Of a stretch of DNA of 26,981 nucleotides, positions 14,174 to 23,266 are shown in pieces (the stretch's first letter is position 1; every line of letters starts with the position of its first letter). The stretch is from UMGS755 sp045602005 (GTDB taxonomy: Bacteria; Bacillota; Clostridia; UBA1381; UBA9506). Under the pieces are notes generated by a model. That model was not told where the DNA came from. It ran no database searches and saw nothing but the letters and a program-made list of their open reading frames with translations. The stretch is from NCBI GenBank assembly GCA_045602005.1, contig JAZSAS010000011.1:1-26981 (forward strand), given 5' to 3'. Made by a program: the position numbers and the translations under genes.

Positions 14174-15226
14174 TTACTCTAAAACATAAACTCTAACTTT
14201 TCGCCGACCAAAGCTATAGCACTCAGACTCTGTATGGAAAAACAAATCAATCTTATTGCCTTTAATGGCGCCGCCGGTATCGCCGGCCACCGCATAGCCA
14301 TATGTCCAGGAACCGTCTAAAGATTCAACATATAACTTTGTGCCCATGGGAATCACCCTTGGGTCAACAGCCACTACGCCATAGTTGGGCTTTCTGCCGC
14401 TGGCAGTTTTGCCGGCATAAATGCCGTTACTTTTTGCAGAAGCTGTGTAGGCTGTTGCCGTACACTCCAAAACCTTTTTCACCGGCAGCTCTGAGGTTGA
14501 TGCTGCAACGGTTTTAACACCCATAGTGCCCTTTTCAACCACACGATCAACAGACTCTGTAATGATTTCCTTAGAAATAACATCACGGCTAGCTTCCACG
14601 CCGTCACGTGTAATCACCTTATAAACAACTGTTGCACTTCCGTCACGGCCCTCTGAAATCACAGAAGAATAGCTGGGGGATTTATCAGGATTGGGTTTAA
14701 CAATTTCTCTTTTAGGAACAACCTCTGTCCGTGTTTCCTCAAACACTAAAATACGGCGGATTTGCACATTCATTCCTTCAGTAACCGGTGTTTCAAGATA
14801 TGGTTCAATCTCGTCATATTGATTCATTACAATGCCGTTTTCATCCAGGGCATCCTTCAAAACAGGCTCGCAGCTGAAAATATCCTTCACACCGCCGTCA
14901 ATTGTCAAAACAATTTTTTTGCCCCGTTCAATTTCAATGGTATCATTATTTTTAATAACTGAACCCAGCGCATCTGAAATTCTGTCGCCGGCATTTAAAG
15001 TGATTCCCTGCTCTGCCAGCAGTTCTTCAACATAAATCCGGGTGGTTGTCACCTTGCGTGCCTGTCCTCTGTCAATAATTGTAACATCCTTGGTGATAAC
15101 AAAACCAAACATCGTTGCACTGACAGCAGCTAACACAATCAATGTGCTCAATGTCACTAAAATACTGCGAAGAAAAATCGCATGTTTACACTTTTCTTTC
15201 CATTCTTTCAGTTTCATTCGTTTCAT
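14174..15226 (-). CDS. YabE-like cell-wall protein with DUF348, G5 and 3D domains
   Basis: The 350-residue protein has a short basic cytoplasmic tail, a membrane segment at about 19-43 (signal anchor), two DUF348 repeats (about 45-150), a G5 domain (about 160-245) and a C-terminal 3D domain (about 255-350) starting at LECTATAYTAS. The three aspartates that name the 3D domain are present: VDPRVIP, AGDTGG and KIDLFF. The 3D domain shares its fold with MltA/RpfB-type resuscitation factors, so the protein probably cuts or binds peptidoglycan outside the membrane. In Bacillus, yabE is found near the origin; here it is a single gene. The ATG is preceded by GGAAAGGAAG; the promoter at 15338-15366 gives a leader of about 105 nt. 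Confidence 0.92.
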   Translation of the reverse strand: MKRMKLKEWKEKCKHAIFLRSILVTLSTLIVLAAVSATMFGFVITKDVTIIDRGQARKVTTTRIYVEELLAEQGITLNAGDRISDALGSVIKNNDTIEIERGKKIVLTIDGGVKDIFSCEPVLKDALDENGIVMNQYDEIEPYLETPVTEGMNVQIRRILVFEETRTEVVPKREIVKPNPDKSPSYSSVISEGRDGSATVVYKVITRDGVEASRDVISKEIITESVDRVVEKGTMGVKTVAASTSELPVKKVLECTATAYTASAKSNGIYAGKTASGRKPNYGVVAVDPRVIPMGTKLYVESLDGSWTYGYAVAGDTGGAIKGNKIDLFFHTESECYSFGRRKVRVYVLE

Positions 15227-15337
15227 ACATAATGCACTTCCTTTCCCTATAAAGTCTATGAAAAAGAATGACGTAAAATCACAAAAATTATAACATATTT
15301 GTTAAAAAAATGTTACATCCCAAAAAGTACAGGGACT

Positions 15338-15366
15338 ATTATAAAACATTTTTGGTCAAATGTCAA
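15338..15366 (-). promoter_or_regulatory. Promoter of the G5/3D gene
   Basis: On the minus strand TTGACA (15361-15366) and TATAAT (15338-15343), both perfect, are 17 bp apart. A second TATAAT lies at 15288-15293 with a poor -35. The gene-free stretch 15227-15596 (370 nt) is very AT-rich and otherwise holds only this leader, with a loose TAACAT/ATGTTA inverted repeat (15291-15315), and the addB promoter. No riboswitch is recognisable. Confidence 0.78.
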
Positions 15367-15530
15367 ACAATTCACTAAATTTAAGCAGTTTTCATTCATT
15401 TGTATAAATCTGTTTTTTCTTTAAGAAGCTTGTCAAACCCTTATATGATGTATCATTCACATGTAATTTCCTAAATATTCCAAAAATTTGTATTTTTTCG
15501 TTTTTTGCTTTGATTTTGGTTCAATTTTTA

Positions 15531-15559
15531 TTGACCTATAGTTGTTTTTTTAGTATAAT
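15531..15559 (+). promoter_or_regulatory. Promoter of addB
   Basis: TTGACC (15531-15536) and a perfect TATAAT (15554-15559) are separated by 17 bp; the TTG start is 37 nt downstream. Confidence 0.75.
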
Positions 15560-15596
15560 AGTACTGATAAACTAGCATAAAAAGGGAGGGTCTGCA

Positions 15597-18500
15597 TTGT
15601 CATTAACCTTAATTTTCGGCGAAGCCGGAACAGGTAAAAGTGAGTATTGCCTTGCCGCCATGCAGGCGCTCCATAAACAAGGCCATCGTTCAGTTATGAT
15701 TGTTCCTGAACAGTTTGCCCACTCTGCAGAAACCAGACTGATTGAAAAAAATGGTTTCATTTCTGATGATATTCTATCAATTTCTTTCAAGCGTTTGGCA
15801 CATAAGTTTTTAAAAAGAGCCGGTGTCTTAAAAGGCAGCATCAGCGGCATTGGCAAAAGCATGCTGTTGTCTTTGGCAATTTTGCAATCTGCTGATTCTC
15901 TTTCCTTATATAAAAAGGCGGCATCTAAACCGGGCTTTATTGATGCCATGCTGGCTTTTATTTCAGAATGTAAACGCTCTGAAGTGACACCTAACATGCT
16001 TTCTGCCGCCGTACCGAAAGACAACTCTCTGCTCGCCATGAAGCTGACAGAGCTGTCTGTTATATATGATGCTTATCAAAAAGCCGTCAACAAAGATTAT
16101 ACCGATAGCGAAGATTATCTGCCACGATTGGCATCACTGATTCGCCAAGACCGCTTGTTTGCTGGCGTAACGGTTTTTATTGATGAATTTTTCCGGTTTA
16201 CACCGGCAGAATATGATTGCATTGGTGCGCTTTTAGAAAGCGGTGCTGAGGTGTTTGTAACGCTGGGTTCTTCCGGTCCGAAGGCCGGCGGCGTGTTCCG
16301 CCCGGTTACCCAAACAGCTGAACATTTGACTGCTTTAGCAACCAAAACCGGCACACCCTTATGTCCGCCGGTTATATTAAAGGAAAAGTTCCGTTTTAAA
16401 ACCTCCCCTGAGCTTGCACATTTTGAAGCGCAATATCATCACTATCCTCCCCATATTTATAATGAAGAAACACACAATATTTCTCTGTATATTGCACCGG
16501 ATTTATACACAGAAACGCAAGTTCTCGCCGCATCTATTCGCCGTTTGACACAAGAACACGGACTTCGCTACCGTGACATTGCGGTCATTGCCGGCAATCC
16601 CGAAATATATAACGACCTGATTCAAACCATCTTTCCTCTGTATGATATTCCCGTGTTCATCGATAGAAAGCGGCCCTTGTTGACCCATCCCATTATGATT
16701 ATGCTGCAGTCGTTGCTTGAACTGATGTCCCATGGTATTGAAACAGAGGCTTTAATGAATTATATGAAAACCGGATATGCCGGCATTTCAATTGACGAAG
16801 CTGACCGTTTGGAAAATTTCGCATTAGGCGGCAGACTGCGGCGGCAGGATTGGCTTGATGACAGTCGATTTTTAAAACAGGCGGATTCTGTTTTTTACCA
16901 GACAGAAGATGTTGAAGAACGAAATGCCCAGGAGGCGGAAGCACTCCTTTCCCTGCGAGACAAGGTTTTATCACCGTTACTTGCCCTTCGAAACCGTCTT
17001 TCAAAAAGCCGGTTGGTTGCAGACCGTGCCGGTGCCATGGTTCAATTTTTTGAAGATATCTCACTCTATGAAACCGTGCAGGCAGAAACCAATGCTTTAA
17101 GAGCCGCTGGCAATCATCAAAAGGCGCAGGAGCACGCTGAAATTTATAATCTACTGATAACCATGTTAGACGAGCTTGTTCTCTGTCTGGGTGAAGAAAA
17201 AATCGGCATGCAACGTTTGGAAACCATTGTTTCTGCCGGACTTTCTCAATGTGAAATTTCCACCATACCGCCCGTTGGCGATCAGGTGTTTTTAGGTGAT
17301 GTGAACCGTTCTTTAGTGAAAAATGTGAAAGCATTATTCGTGATTGGCGCCGGCAGCGATGCCTTTCCTCCATCACCGCCCCAGGAAGGCTTAGTAAAAG
17401 ACGCTGAGCGTATTCTGTTGGAAAAACAGGGATTATATTTAGGTCCCGATGGCAAAAACATTGTGTTTCAGAATCAATATCTTGTTTATAGTGCTCTACA
17501 TATTAGCAGCGAAAGACTGTTTGTTAGCTATGCTGTTGCTGATTTTGACGGAAAGGGGCTTTTGCCCTCGCCGCTGATTGGCCGCTTACGAAAACTGTTT
17601 CCCCAGTTGGCGGTTTCAGATAATTTAATAAACCCGCCGAAGCCGGAACAACTGATTGCCGGAAAAAAATCAGCATGGCAATATGTTTTGGAACATTTTG
17701 GCGATGGAGATGCTGACGCACAGGCCTTAAAAGAACATTTTGGCCAAGACCCAGACTATGCACGGCGATATGCTGCCGCTCTGCGCTACAGCCAATATAC
17801 CCACAAGGTGTCAAATCTTTCACCGGCTCTGGCAAAAAAACTGTATGGCCAAAATTTGCGCAGCAGTGTGACACAACTGGAAAGCTACAGTGCCTGCCCT
17901 TTCTCCTATTTTCTTCGCTATGGTTTAAAGGCAAAGGAGCGAAAAATTTTAAAGATTGATGCACCGGATATTGGTCATCTGCTCCACACCTTGGTTGAGC
18001 TTTCATCCCGCCGATTAAACAAAGAAAACCGCAGTTTTGCCGATTTAGACGAGGCCAGCTGCAAAATTCTAGCAGACGAAACGGTTAACGAATTGTTTGA
18101 TTCCCTGTTTATCCGTCATTTATATACGGAAAACCGTTTGTCTGCACTGATGCGCCGACTGAAATCACAGGTTGCCAAAATGTTACACATGATTGCCATT
18201 CACGTGGCTCGCGGCATTTTTGAGCCCTGTGCTTTTGAAGTAGAATTTTCAGAAAAAGGTGAACTGCCACCGGTAACTGTAACCCTACCCACCGGTGAAA
18301 CCATTACCTTGATAGGCCGCATAGACCGGATTGATGTTCTTCGGCAGGATGCTGAAATTTACATTAAAATTATTGATTATAAAACAGGCAACAAAAGCTT
18401 TCGGCTCAGCGATGTGTATAACCGCTTGTCCCTGCAGCTGGCTGTATATTTAACCGCCGCAACCCAAGGAGACGGCCGCATGTTTAACGGCACAGCAAAA

Positions 18501-18965
18501 CCGGCAGGCATGTTTTATTTCCGTCTGGCTGACCGAACCGTGAGTGCCACAGAGAAAAACACAGAGGCGGCACTTTTAAAACAATTTAAAATGAGCGGTC
18601 TTTTGTTAAAAGATGCTGATATTGTTCGTGCCATGGACCAGGGCATTTCAGGCCATTCATCCATTTTGCCCGCCTATATGAAGACAGACGGCACCTTATC
18701 AGAATCTGGTGGCAGTTATGCAACGCAGGCACAGTTTCAGGCACTTTCAAAATATATACAAAAAACCGTCAGCGAACTGGGGCGGGAAATTCTGCAGGGC
18801 GGCGTTTCTATATCTCCCTGCAAAAACAAAACTCTGCCTTGCAGTTATTGTCGTTTTCACTCTGTCTGCTCTTTTCATCCCGAAGAGGATGCCTATCGAA
18901 TGGCACCGCCGCTGAAAGACGATGCCGTGTGGACTTTAATAGAAAATAATGAATTAAATTTATAA
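15597..18965 (+). CDS. addB: ATP-dependent helicase/nuclease subunit B (AddB)
   Basis: The 1122-residue product has a Walker A motif GEAGTGKS at 8-15, a helicase-like body without the full helicase motif set, and a C-terminal RecB-type nuclease domain with IDRID and IIDYKTG (Asp927, Lys929). Four cysteines form the iron-sulfur site: Cys767 (SACPFSYF) and CxxCxxxxxC at 1082/1085/1091, the spacing known from B. subtilis AddB. AddAB processes double-strand breaks to 3' overhangs for RecA loading. It starts with TTG after AAGGGAGGG; MSLTLIFGEAGTGKS fits the family start. Unusually, addA, its normal partner directly downstream, is not in the window; an ECF transporter gene follows instead, 15 nt after the stop. 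Confidence 0.95.
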   Translation: MSLTLIFGEAGTGKSEYCLAAMQALHKQGHRSVMIVPEQFAHSAETRLIEKNGFISDDILSISFKRLAHKFLKRAGVLKGSISGIGKSMLLSLAILQSADSLSLYKKAASKPGFIDAMLAFISECKRSEVTPNMLSAAVPKDNSLLAMKLTELSVIYDAYQKAVNKDYTDSEDYLPRLASLIRQDRLFAGVTVFIDEFFRFTPAEYDCIGALLESGAEVFVTLGSSGPKAGGVFRPVTQTAEHLTALATKTGTPLCPPVILKEKFRFKTSPELAHFEAQYHHYPPHIYNEETHNISLYIAPDLYTETQVLAASIRRLTQEHGLRYRDIAVIAGNPEIYNDLIQTIFPLYDIPVFIDRKRPLLTHPIMIMLQSLLELMSHGIETEALMNYMKTGYAGISIDEADRLENFALGGRLRRQDWLDDSRFLKQADSVFYQTEDVEERNAQEAEALLSLRDKVLSPLLALRNRLSKSRLVADRAGAMVQFFEDISLYETVQAETNALRAAGNHQKAQEHAEIYNLLITMLDELVLCLGEEKIGMQRLETIVSAGLSQCEISTIPPVGDQVFLGDVNRSLVKNVKALFVIGAGSDAFPPSPPQEGLVKDAERILLEKQGLYLGPDGKNIVFQNQYLVYSALHISSERLFVSYAVADFDGKGLLPSPLIGRLRKLFPQLAVSDNLINPPKPEQLIAGKKSAWQYVLEHFGDGDADAQALKEHFGQDPDYARRYAAALRYSQYTHKVSNLSPALAKKLYGQNLRSSVTQLESYSACPFSYFLRYGLKAKERKILKIDAPDIGHLLHTLVELSSRRLNKENRSFADLDEASCKILADETVNELFDSLFIRHLYTENRLSALMRRLKSQVAKMLHMIAIHVARGIFEPCAFEVEFSEKGELPPVTVTLPTGETITLIGRIDRIDVLRQDAEIYIKIIDYKTGNKSFRLSDVYNRLSLQLAVYLTAATQGDGRMFNGTAKPAGMFYFRLADRTVSATEKNTEAALLKQFKMSGLLLKDADIVRAMDQGISGHSSILPAYMKTDGTLSESGGSYATQAQFQALSKYIQKTVSELGREILQGGVSISPCKNKTLPCSYCRFHSVCSFHPEEDAYRMAPPLKDDAVWTLIENNELNL

Positions 18966-18980
18966 ATGGAGGAATTTTCT

Positions 18981-19604
18981 ATGAAAAAAACAAATGTATT
19001 ACCTATGGTTCAATTGGCTCTGTTTGCGGCACTGATTTTTCTTATGGCTTTCACGCCCTTTGTCGGCTATATTCCGTTAGGCTTCACACGTGCCACCATC
19101 ATTCACATTCCGGTCATCATCGGTTCTATTGTTCTAGGGCCAGTTCAAGGCGGCTTCTTAGGTTTTTTATTTGGTTTAACCAGTCTGATTAACAACACCA
19201 TAAACCCCACCGCCACCTCTTTTGTGTTCTCTCCTTTTATTTCTTTGGGAGAAACCAGCGGCAACCTTTTTAGCCTGTTGATTTGTTTTGTGCCCCGTAT
19301 TTTGGTTGGCGTTGTCCCTCATTATATATACCGCTTAACAAATAAACGTCTGGGGCAGGCGCCCTCTTTAGTGCTGTCAGGACTTTTTGGCAGCTTGACA
19401 AACACCCTGCTGGTTATGCACATGATTCTTTTGTTTTTTGGCCGGCAATATGCCGCTGCTAACAACACGGCCTACGAAGCGATTTATCTGTTTATTTTAA
19501 GCATCATCGGCATTAACGGTGTGCCGGAAGCCATCGTGGCTGCTATTTTAACTCTAACAATCTGTAAAGCACTATTAGCCTTTCAGAAAAAACGTAATTT
19601 TTAG
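18981..19604 (+). CDS. ECF transporter S component, possibly for pantothenate
   Basis: The 207-residue membrane protein has about six hydrophobic segments and a positively charged end, the layout of ECF S components. The block TIIHIPVIIGSIVLGPVQGGFLG and a following LINNTINPTATSFVFSP resemble the PanT/pantothenate-type substrate binders, so pantothenate is the leading guess, not a firm call. S components bind a vitamin and work with a shared EcfA-EcfA'-EcfT module, which is not in the window. The ATG at 18981 follows GGAGGAA; an earlier in-frame ATG at 18966 overlaps that site. It is probably co-transcribed with addB. No riboswitch precedes it. Confidence 0.85.
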   Translation: MKKTNVLPMVQLALFAALIFLMAFTPFVGYIPLGFTRATIIHIPVIIGSIVLGPVQGGFLGFLFGLTSLINNTINPTATSFVFSPFISLGETSGNLFSLLICFVPRILVGVVPHYIYRLTNKRLGQAPSLVLSGLFGSLTNTLLVMHMILLFFGRQYAAANNTAYEAIYLFILSIIGINGVPEAIVAAILTLTICKALLAFQKKRNF

Positions 19605-19616
19605 AGAATTTTTTAC

Positions 19617-19645
19617 TTGCATTACCAAGTATTTCATTGTATAAT
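19617..19645 (+). promoter_or_regulatory. Promoter of the pfkB-type kinase operon
   Basis: TTGCAT (19617-19622) and a perfect TATAAT (19640-19645) are separated by 17 bp. The AGGAGG ribosome binding site is at 19669-19674. No terminator is visible between the ECF gene and this promoter. Confidence 0.72.
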
Positions 19646-19684
19646 AAAATAAAGTAATAAAACGTTTTAGGAGGAAAAAGATAT

Positions 19685-20635
19685 ATGTATGATGTAGCAT
19701 GTATCGGTAATTTTGTTGCTGACTGTATTGCAATGACAGTTGACAAAATTCCGGAACGGGGAAAGCTGGGACTGATTGACAGCTTAAAGCTCTACACCGG
19801 CGGTTGCGCTATGAATGCCGGCGCTGATATGAAAAAACTGGGTGCTAACATTGCCCTGGTTGGTATGCTGGGCGATGATGGCTTTGGTGCCTTCATGCTG
19901 GAAGAAATCAAACGTCTGGGAATTCCCACAGATGGTATTAAGCTCAGCAAAGACTATGCAACTTCTGCTTCTGTTGTTATGGTTGACGGCGGCGGTGAGC
20001 GTACCTTCCTGCACAGTCTGGGTGTGAACAAACAGTTCACAGAATCAGATATCAATTATGATGTCATCCGTGATTCTAAAGTTATTTTCGTGGCAGGTAC
20101 AATGCTGATGCCGAATTTTGACGGTGAACCTTGTGCACGTTTTTTGAAAAAATGTAAAGAAATGGGCAAAATCACCGTGTTAGACAGCGCTTGGGATGAT
20201 ACAGGCCGTTGGATGGATGTACTCCGTCCCTGCATGCCTTATATTGACTATTTCATTCCCAGCATTGATGAAGCTCGCATGTTTGCCGAGGGTCGTGAAG
20301 ACCTGAAGGATATTGCTGATTATTTCTTTGATTTAGGTGCTAAGCACGTTGCTATTAAAGTTGGCAAAGATGGCTGCTATGTTCGTGAATCTAAGGATGC
20401 TGAAGGTATTACAATGCCTACATATTTGGGAATTAAGCCTGTTGACACCACCGGTGCCGGCGATTCCTTCTGCTCCGGCTTCCTGTATGGCTTAACTCAT
20501 GGCATGAGCATGACCGAAAGTGCTCAGTTTGCTAACGCCGTGGCAACTCACTGCGTTATGGAGGTTGGTGCCTCTACAGGTATTAAGTCTTATGAAGAAA
20601 TTAAGAAATTTATGGAAGAGAATCAGCCCGGCTGA
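19685..20635 (+). CDS. PfkB/ribokinase-family sugar kinase
   Basis: The 316-residue product has both PfkB signatures: the N-terminal GGCAMNAGADMKKLG block (39-53) and the C-terminal DTTGAGDSF (254-262, catalytic base Asp260). The family phosphorylates sugars such as fructose, ribose, 2-keto-3-deoxygluconate or nucleosides. The substrate cannot be fixed here; the context of a mannitol-1-phosphate dehydrogenase-like gene 22 nt downstream makes fructose or a related ketose a reasonable guess. A TAGGAGGAAA site precedes the ATG. No transporter or PTS gene is next to the pair. Confidence 0.9.
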   Translation: MYDVACIGNFVADCIAMTVDKIPERGKLGLIDSLKLYTGGCAMNAGADMKKLGANIALVGMLGDDGFGAFMLEEIKRLGIPTDGIKLSKDYATSASVVMVDGGGERTFLHSLGVNKQFTESDINYDVIRDSKVIFVAGTMLMPNFDGEPCARFLKKCKEMGKITVLDSAWDDTGRWMDVLRPCMPYIDYFIPSIDEARMFAEGREDLKDIADYFFDLGAKHVAIKVGKDGCYVRESKDAEGITMPTYLGIKPVDTTGAGDSFCSGFLYGLTHGMSMTESAQFANAVATHCVMEVGASTGIKSYEEIKKFMEENQPG

Positions 20636-20657
20636 TGCTCAGAATGGAGACAATAGC

Positions 20658-21854
20658 ATGAAAAAAGCAGTTATGTATGGTGGCGGCAACATTGGTAGAG
20701 GCTTCATTGGCCAGCTGATGTTTCAGGCAGGCTATGCTGTCAGCTTTGTTGATGTAAATCAAGAGCTTTTGACCGCCTTAAATACGCAAAAAGAATATCC
20801 TGTTAGAATTTTAAAGGGCGACAGTTATGATGAAGTGATGGTTCAAAACGTCAGCGGCATTGACGGCAATGATATCGACGCTGTCAGCCGTGCCATTGCT
20901 GAGGCCGACCTTTGTGCCACCGCTGTTGGCGTTAATGTTTTAAAATTCACTGCAAAGCCTTTTAAAGAAGGTATCGTTCGCCGGTTCACAGAGGGCTCCA
21001 AAAAACCTTTGGATATTATCATCTGTGAAAACCTCATTGGCGCCGATGAATTTTTAAAGGGTTTGATTTCTGACCTAATGACTGAAGATGAGCGTAAATT
21101 CTTAGATAAGGTTGGCTTTGTTGAGGCCTCCATCGGCAGAATGGTGCCCATCCAGACAGACGCCATGAAAGACGGCAATCCCCTGCGTGTTTGTGTTGAA
21201 CGTTACGACCGTTTGCCGGTTGACAAAAATGCATTCCGGGGCGAAATTCCCGATATTGAAAATTTGGTTCCCTTTGCTCCCTTCTCCTATTACATAGAGA
21301 GAAAGCTGTTTGTTCATAATATGGGACACGCTTCCACTGCTTATTTAGGACAGTACCTCGGCAAAGAAACCATTTGGGAAAGCATTGGTTGCCCTGAAGT
21401 TGAGTTAATTGCGCTCCGTGCTATGCAAGCATCAGCTTTAGCTATGAGCAAAAAATATGACGTGCCCTTCCAAGGCTTAAACGAACACGTAGAAAATCTG
21501 GTCTATCGGTTCTCCAACAAACAATTAGGTGATACAAACGCCCGTGTCGGCGGCGACATTAAGCGTAAATTATCTCCCAATGACCGTATGATTGGTGCTC
21601 TTCGTCTTTGTCAGGAACAAGGTGTTAGCACGGCATATCTCGAAGCTGCCATTGCCGCTTCTCTTCTCTTCCGCCGTGAGGGTGAAGAACCCATGACACC
21701 GGAAGTGATTCTAACCGAAGTTGCAGGACTTGCTAAAGATGATGCAACCTACCAAAGAATCATGGCAAACTACGAAATGCTGAAAGAGAAAAAGCCTCTT
21801 GCCGACCTTTTGAAAGAAATTAAGGCAAAACAAAACGATGCGGTTATCGTATAA
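20658..21854 (+). CDS. mtlD: Mannitol-1-phosphate 5-dehydrogenase-like protein
   Basis: The 398-residue product begins at ATG 20658 after TGGAGA; in-frame sequence upstream overlaps the kinase gene and is not used. An NAD-binding GGGNIGRGFIG (8-18) and the polyol dehydrogenase catalytic motif K-x4-N-x2-H (Lys216, Asn221, His224, in RKLFVHNMGH) place it in the long-chain mannitol dehydrogenase family, closest to MtlD, which oxidises mannitol 1-phosphate to fructose 6-phosphate with NAD. In most bacteria mtlD is beside PTS mannitol genes; here it is paired with a PfkB kinase. The reverse reaction (making mannitol 1-phosphate) is also possible. A perfect hairpin follows. Confidence 0.88.
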   Translation: MKKAVMYGGGNIGRGFIGQLMFQAGYAVSFVDVNQELLTALNTQKEYPVRILKGDSYDEVMVQNVSGIDGNDIDAVSRAIAEADLCATAVGVNVLKFTAKPFKEGIVRRFTEGSKKPLDIIICENLIGADEFLKGLISDLMTEDERKFLDKVGFVEASIGRMVPIQTDAMKDGNPLRVCVERYDRLPVDKNAFRGEIPDIENLVPFAPFSYYIERKLFVHNMGHASTAYLGQYLGKETIWESIGCPEVELIALRAMQASALAMSKKYDVPFQGLNEHVENLVYRFSNKQLGDTNARVGGDIKRKLSPNDRMIGALRLCQEQGVSTAYLEAAIAASLLFRREGEEPMTPEVILTEVAGLAKDDATYQRIMANYEMLKEKKPLADLLKEIKAKQNDAVIV

Positions 21855-21863
21855 AGAAACTTT

Positions 21864-21894
21864 AAAAGGGTTCTGCACATGCAGAACCCTTTTT
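21864..21894. terminator. Bidirectional terminator between mtlD-like gene and remB
   Basis: AAAAGGGTTCTGCA (21864-21877) pairs perfectly with TGCAGAACCCTTTT (21880-21893), followed by T. The A-run on the left lets it also end the minus-strand dnaA-yaaA-recF-remB transcript. Confidence 0.9.
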
Positions 21895-21911
21895 CTATGC
21901 TTTATAATGTT

Positions 21912-22175
21912 TTATACAATACCACCGTTACCTTTTGCTCTTTTTAAGAGCGTTGCTGTGGATATTGGAGAAACAAAAACACGGCTTTTTTTATCAATTT
22001 CCGTAATCACAAAGGATTTCGGCAAATCCTCTGAAACATTGACAACAAAACCTTCCTCCTCCGCCACTGCCAGAAATTCACGGGTAATTTTCGATGTACT
22101 GGTTACATCCAAATCCAAAATGGCAATCACATCTGACATGTTAACCACAACATCTGAGCCTAAATGTAAAAACAT
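21912..22175 (-). CDS. remB: RemB/YaaB-family regulator (DUF370)
   Basis: The 87-residue product opens MFLHLGSDVVVNMSDVIAILDLD, the DUF370 signature of B. subtilis YaaB/RemB, which helps control matrix and osmotic-stress genes. In B. subtilis it lies directly after recF, as here, so position supports the name. Family members form ring-shaped DNA-binding assemblies. A GAGGG site precedes the ATG, and it starts 14 nt after the recF stop, as the last gene of the minus-strand cluster. gyrB, which usually follows, is absent. Confidence 0.88.
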   Translation of the reverse strand: MFLHLGSDVVVNMSDVIAILDLDVTSTSKITREFLAVAEEEGFVVNVSEDLPKSFVITEIDKKSRVFVSPISTATLLKRAKGNGGIV

Positions 22176-22189
22176 ACAATTCCCTCTTT

Positions 22190-23263
22190 TTAATTCAATT
22201 CCGCCTTACCGGCAGATACTGTAAAAATTTTGCCTTTTGTGAGCAATGCATCCAGCTCCGTGCAGGTAATGAAAACCTGCTTATCCGGTATTTTACCTGC
22301 CAGATAGGCACGACGAGTCTGGTCAAGCTCACTCATAATATCATCCAAAAGCAAAACCGGATATTCTCCATATTCATCAAAAAGCAAATCTGCCTGTGCC
22401 AGCTTTAATGACAAAACCGCACTGCGTTGTTGCCCCTGAGAGCCAAAGATTTTGGCTTCTCTTCCATTGATATAAATATCAAAATCCTCCCGATGGGGCC
22501 CATACAGGGTATAGCCTTGCTCCAGTTCACGTTCAAAACCGGTTTGTAGCTTGTCTAAAAAAGCCTCCCGACTTTCAAACCGCGGTTTATAGAATATTTC
22601 CAGGTTTTCGCCCGATGCTTCAAAATGCGCCTTTTGCGCCAGAACATTTAACCGTTCCATGAATGCCTGCCGATAAGCAATCAGCTCCATGCCGTAGTCA
22701 GTCAGTTTTTCGTTCCATACCGACACTGTATCAGTTATGCCGCCGGCACTATTCATTCGAATCCGCTTAATGAGCCTGTTTCTCTGGTCCACCACTCTCT
22801 GATATCGTCCTAGAGTATGGTAATAACCCGGACGCAATTGAGACAGTGCCACATCCATAAACCGGCGACGAATATACGGTCCTTCTTTCACCAGCCCCAG
22901 TTCTTCAGGATAGAACAAAACCACATTTAAGTGACCAATCAGCTCACTCAGCCGGCTAATGGTAAGACCGTTGATTTTAATTTGCTTTTTTTTATCTCTT
23001 AAAATAATAATTTCTAGCGTATGTTCCCGATTTCGGTCACAAAAGCAAAGCTCAGCTTTGGTATAGCTTTCGCCAAATCGAATCATCTCCGCATCCTGAT
23101 GCGTGCGGAAGGATTTTCCCATACTAAAAAGATATAAGGCTTCCAACAGATTGGTTTTTCCCTGTGCATTATTTCCCTGAAAAACATTGGTAGATGCATC
23201 AAAAATAAGACTTTGTTCATCGTAATTACGAAAATTCTTCAGGGTCAAACTTTTGATATACAT
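22190..23263 (-). CDS. recF: DNA replication/repair protein RecF
   Basis: The 357-residue product has Walker A GNNAQGKT (about 30-37), the ABC signature SQGQQRSAVLSLKLA and Walker B VLLLDDIMSELD, the RecF pattern. RecF, with RecO and RecR, loads RecA at single-strand gaps. Length and spacing are normal. It starts 3 nt after the yaaA stop, with its GGAG site inside the end of yaaA, so the two are closely coupled. Confidence 0.95.
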   Translation of the reverse strand: MYIKSLTLKNFRNYDEQSLIFDASTNVFQGNNAQGKTNLLEALYLFSMGKSFRTHQDAEMIRFGESYTKAELCFCDRNREHTLEIIILRDKKKQIKINGLTISRLSELIGHLNVVLFYPEELGLVKEGPYIRRRFMDVALSQLRPGYYHTLGRYQRVVDQRNRLIKRIRMNSAGGITDTVSVWNEKLTDYGMELIAYRQAFMERLNVLAQKAHFEASGENLEIFYKPRFESREAFLDKLQTGFERELEQGYTLYGPHREDFDIYINGREAKIFGSQGQQRSAVLSLKLAQADLLFDEYGEYPVLLLDDIMSELDQTRRAYLAGKIPDKQVFITCTELDALLTKGKIFTVSAGKAELN

Positions 23264-23266
23264 AGG

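Noticed and set aside
15227..15596. Possible riboswitch or small RNA in the 370-nt gap before addB
   Set aside because: The gap is A/T-rich and explained by two divergent promoters and a leader; no conserved riboswitch core or terminator is visible.
21838..22224. Plus-strand open frame of 128 codons across remB
   Set aside because: It runs through the terminator hairpin and lies opposite the DUF370 gene, which has family support and a good start.
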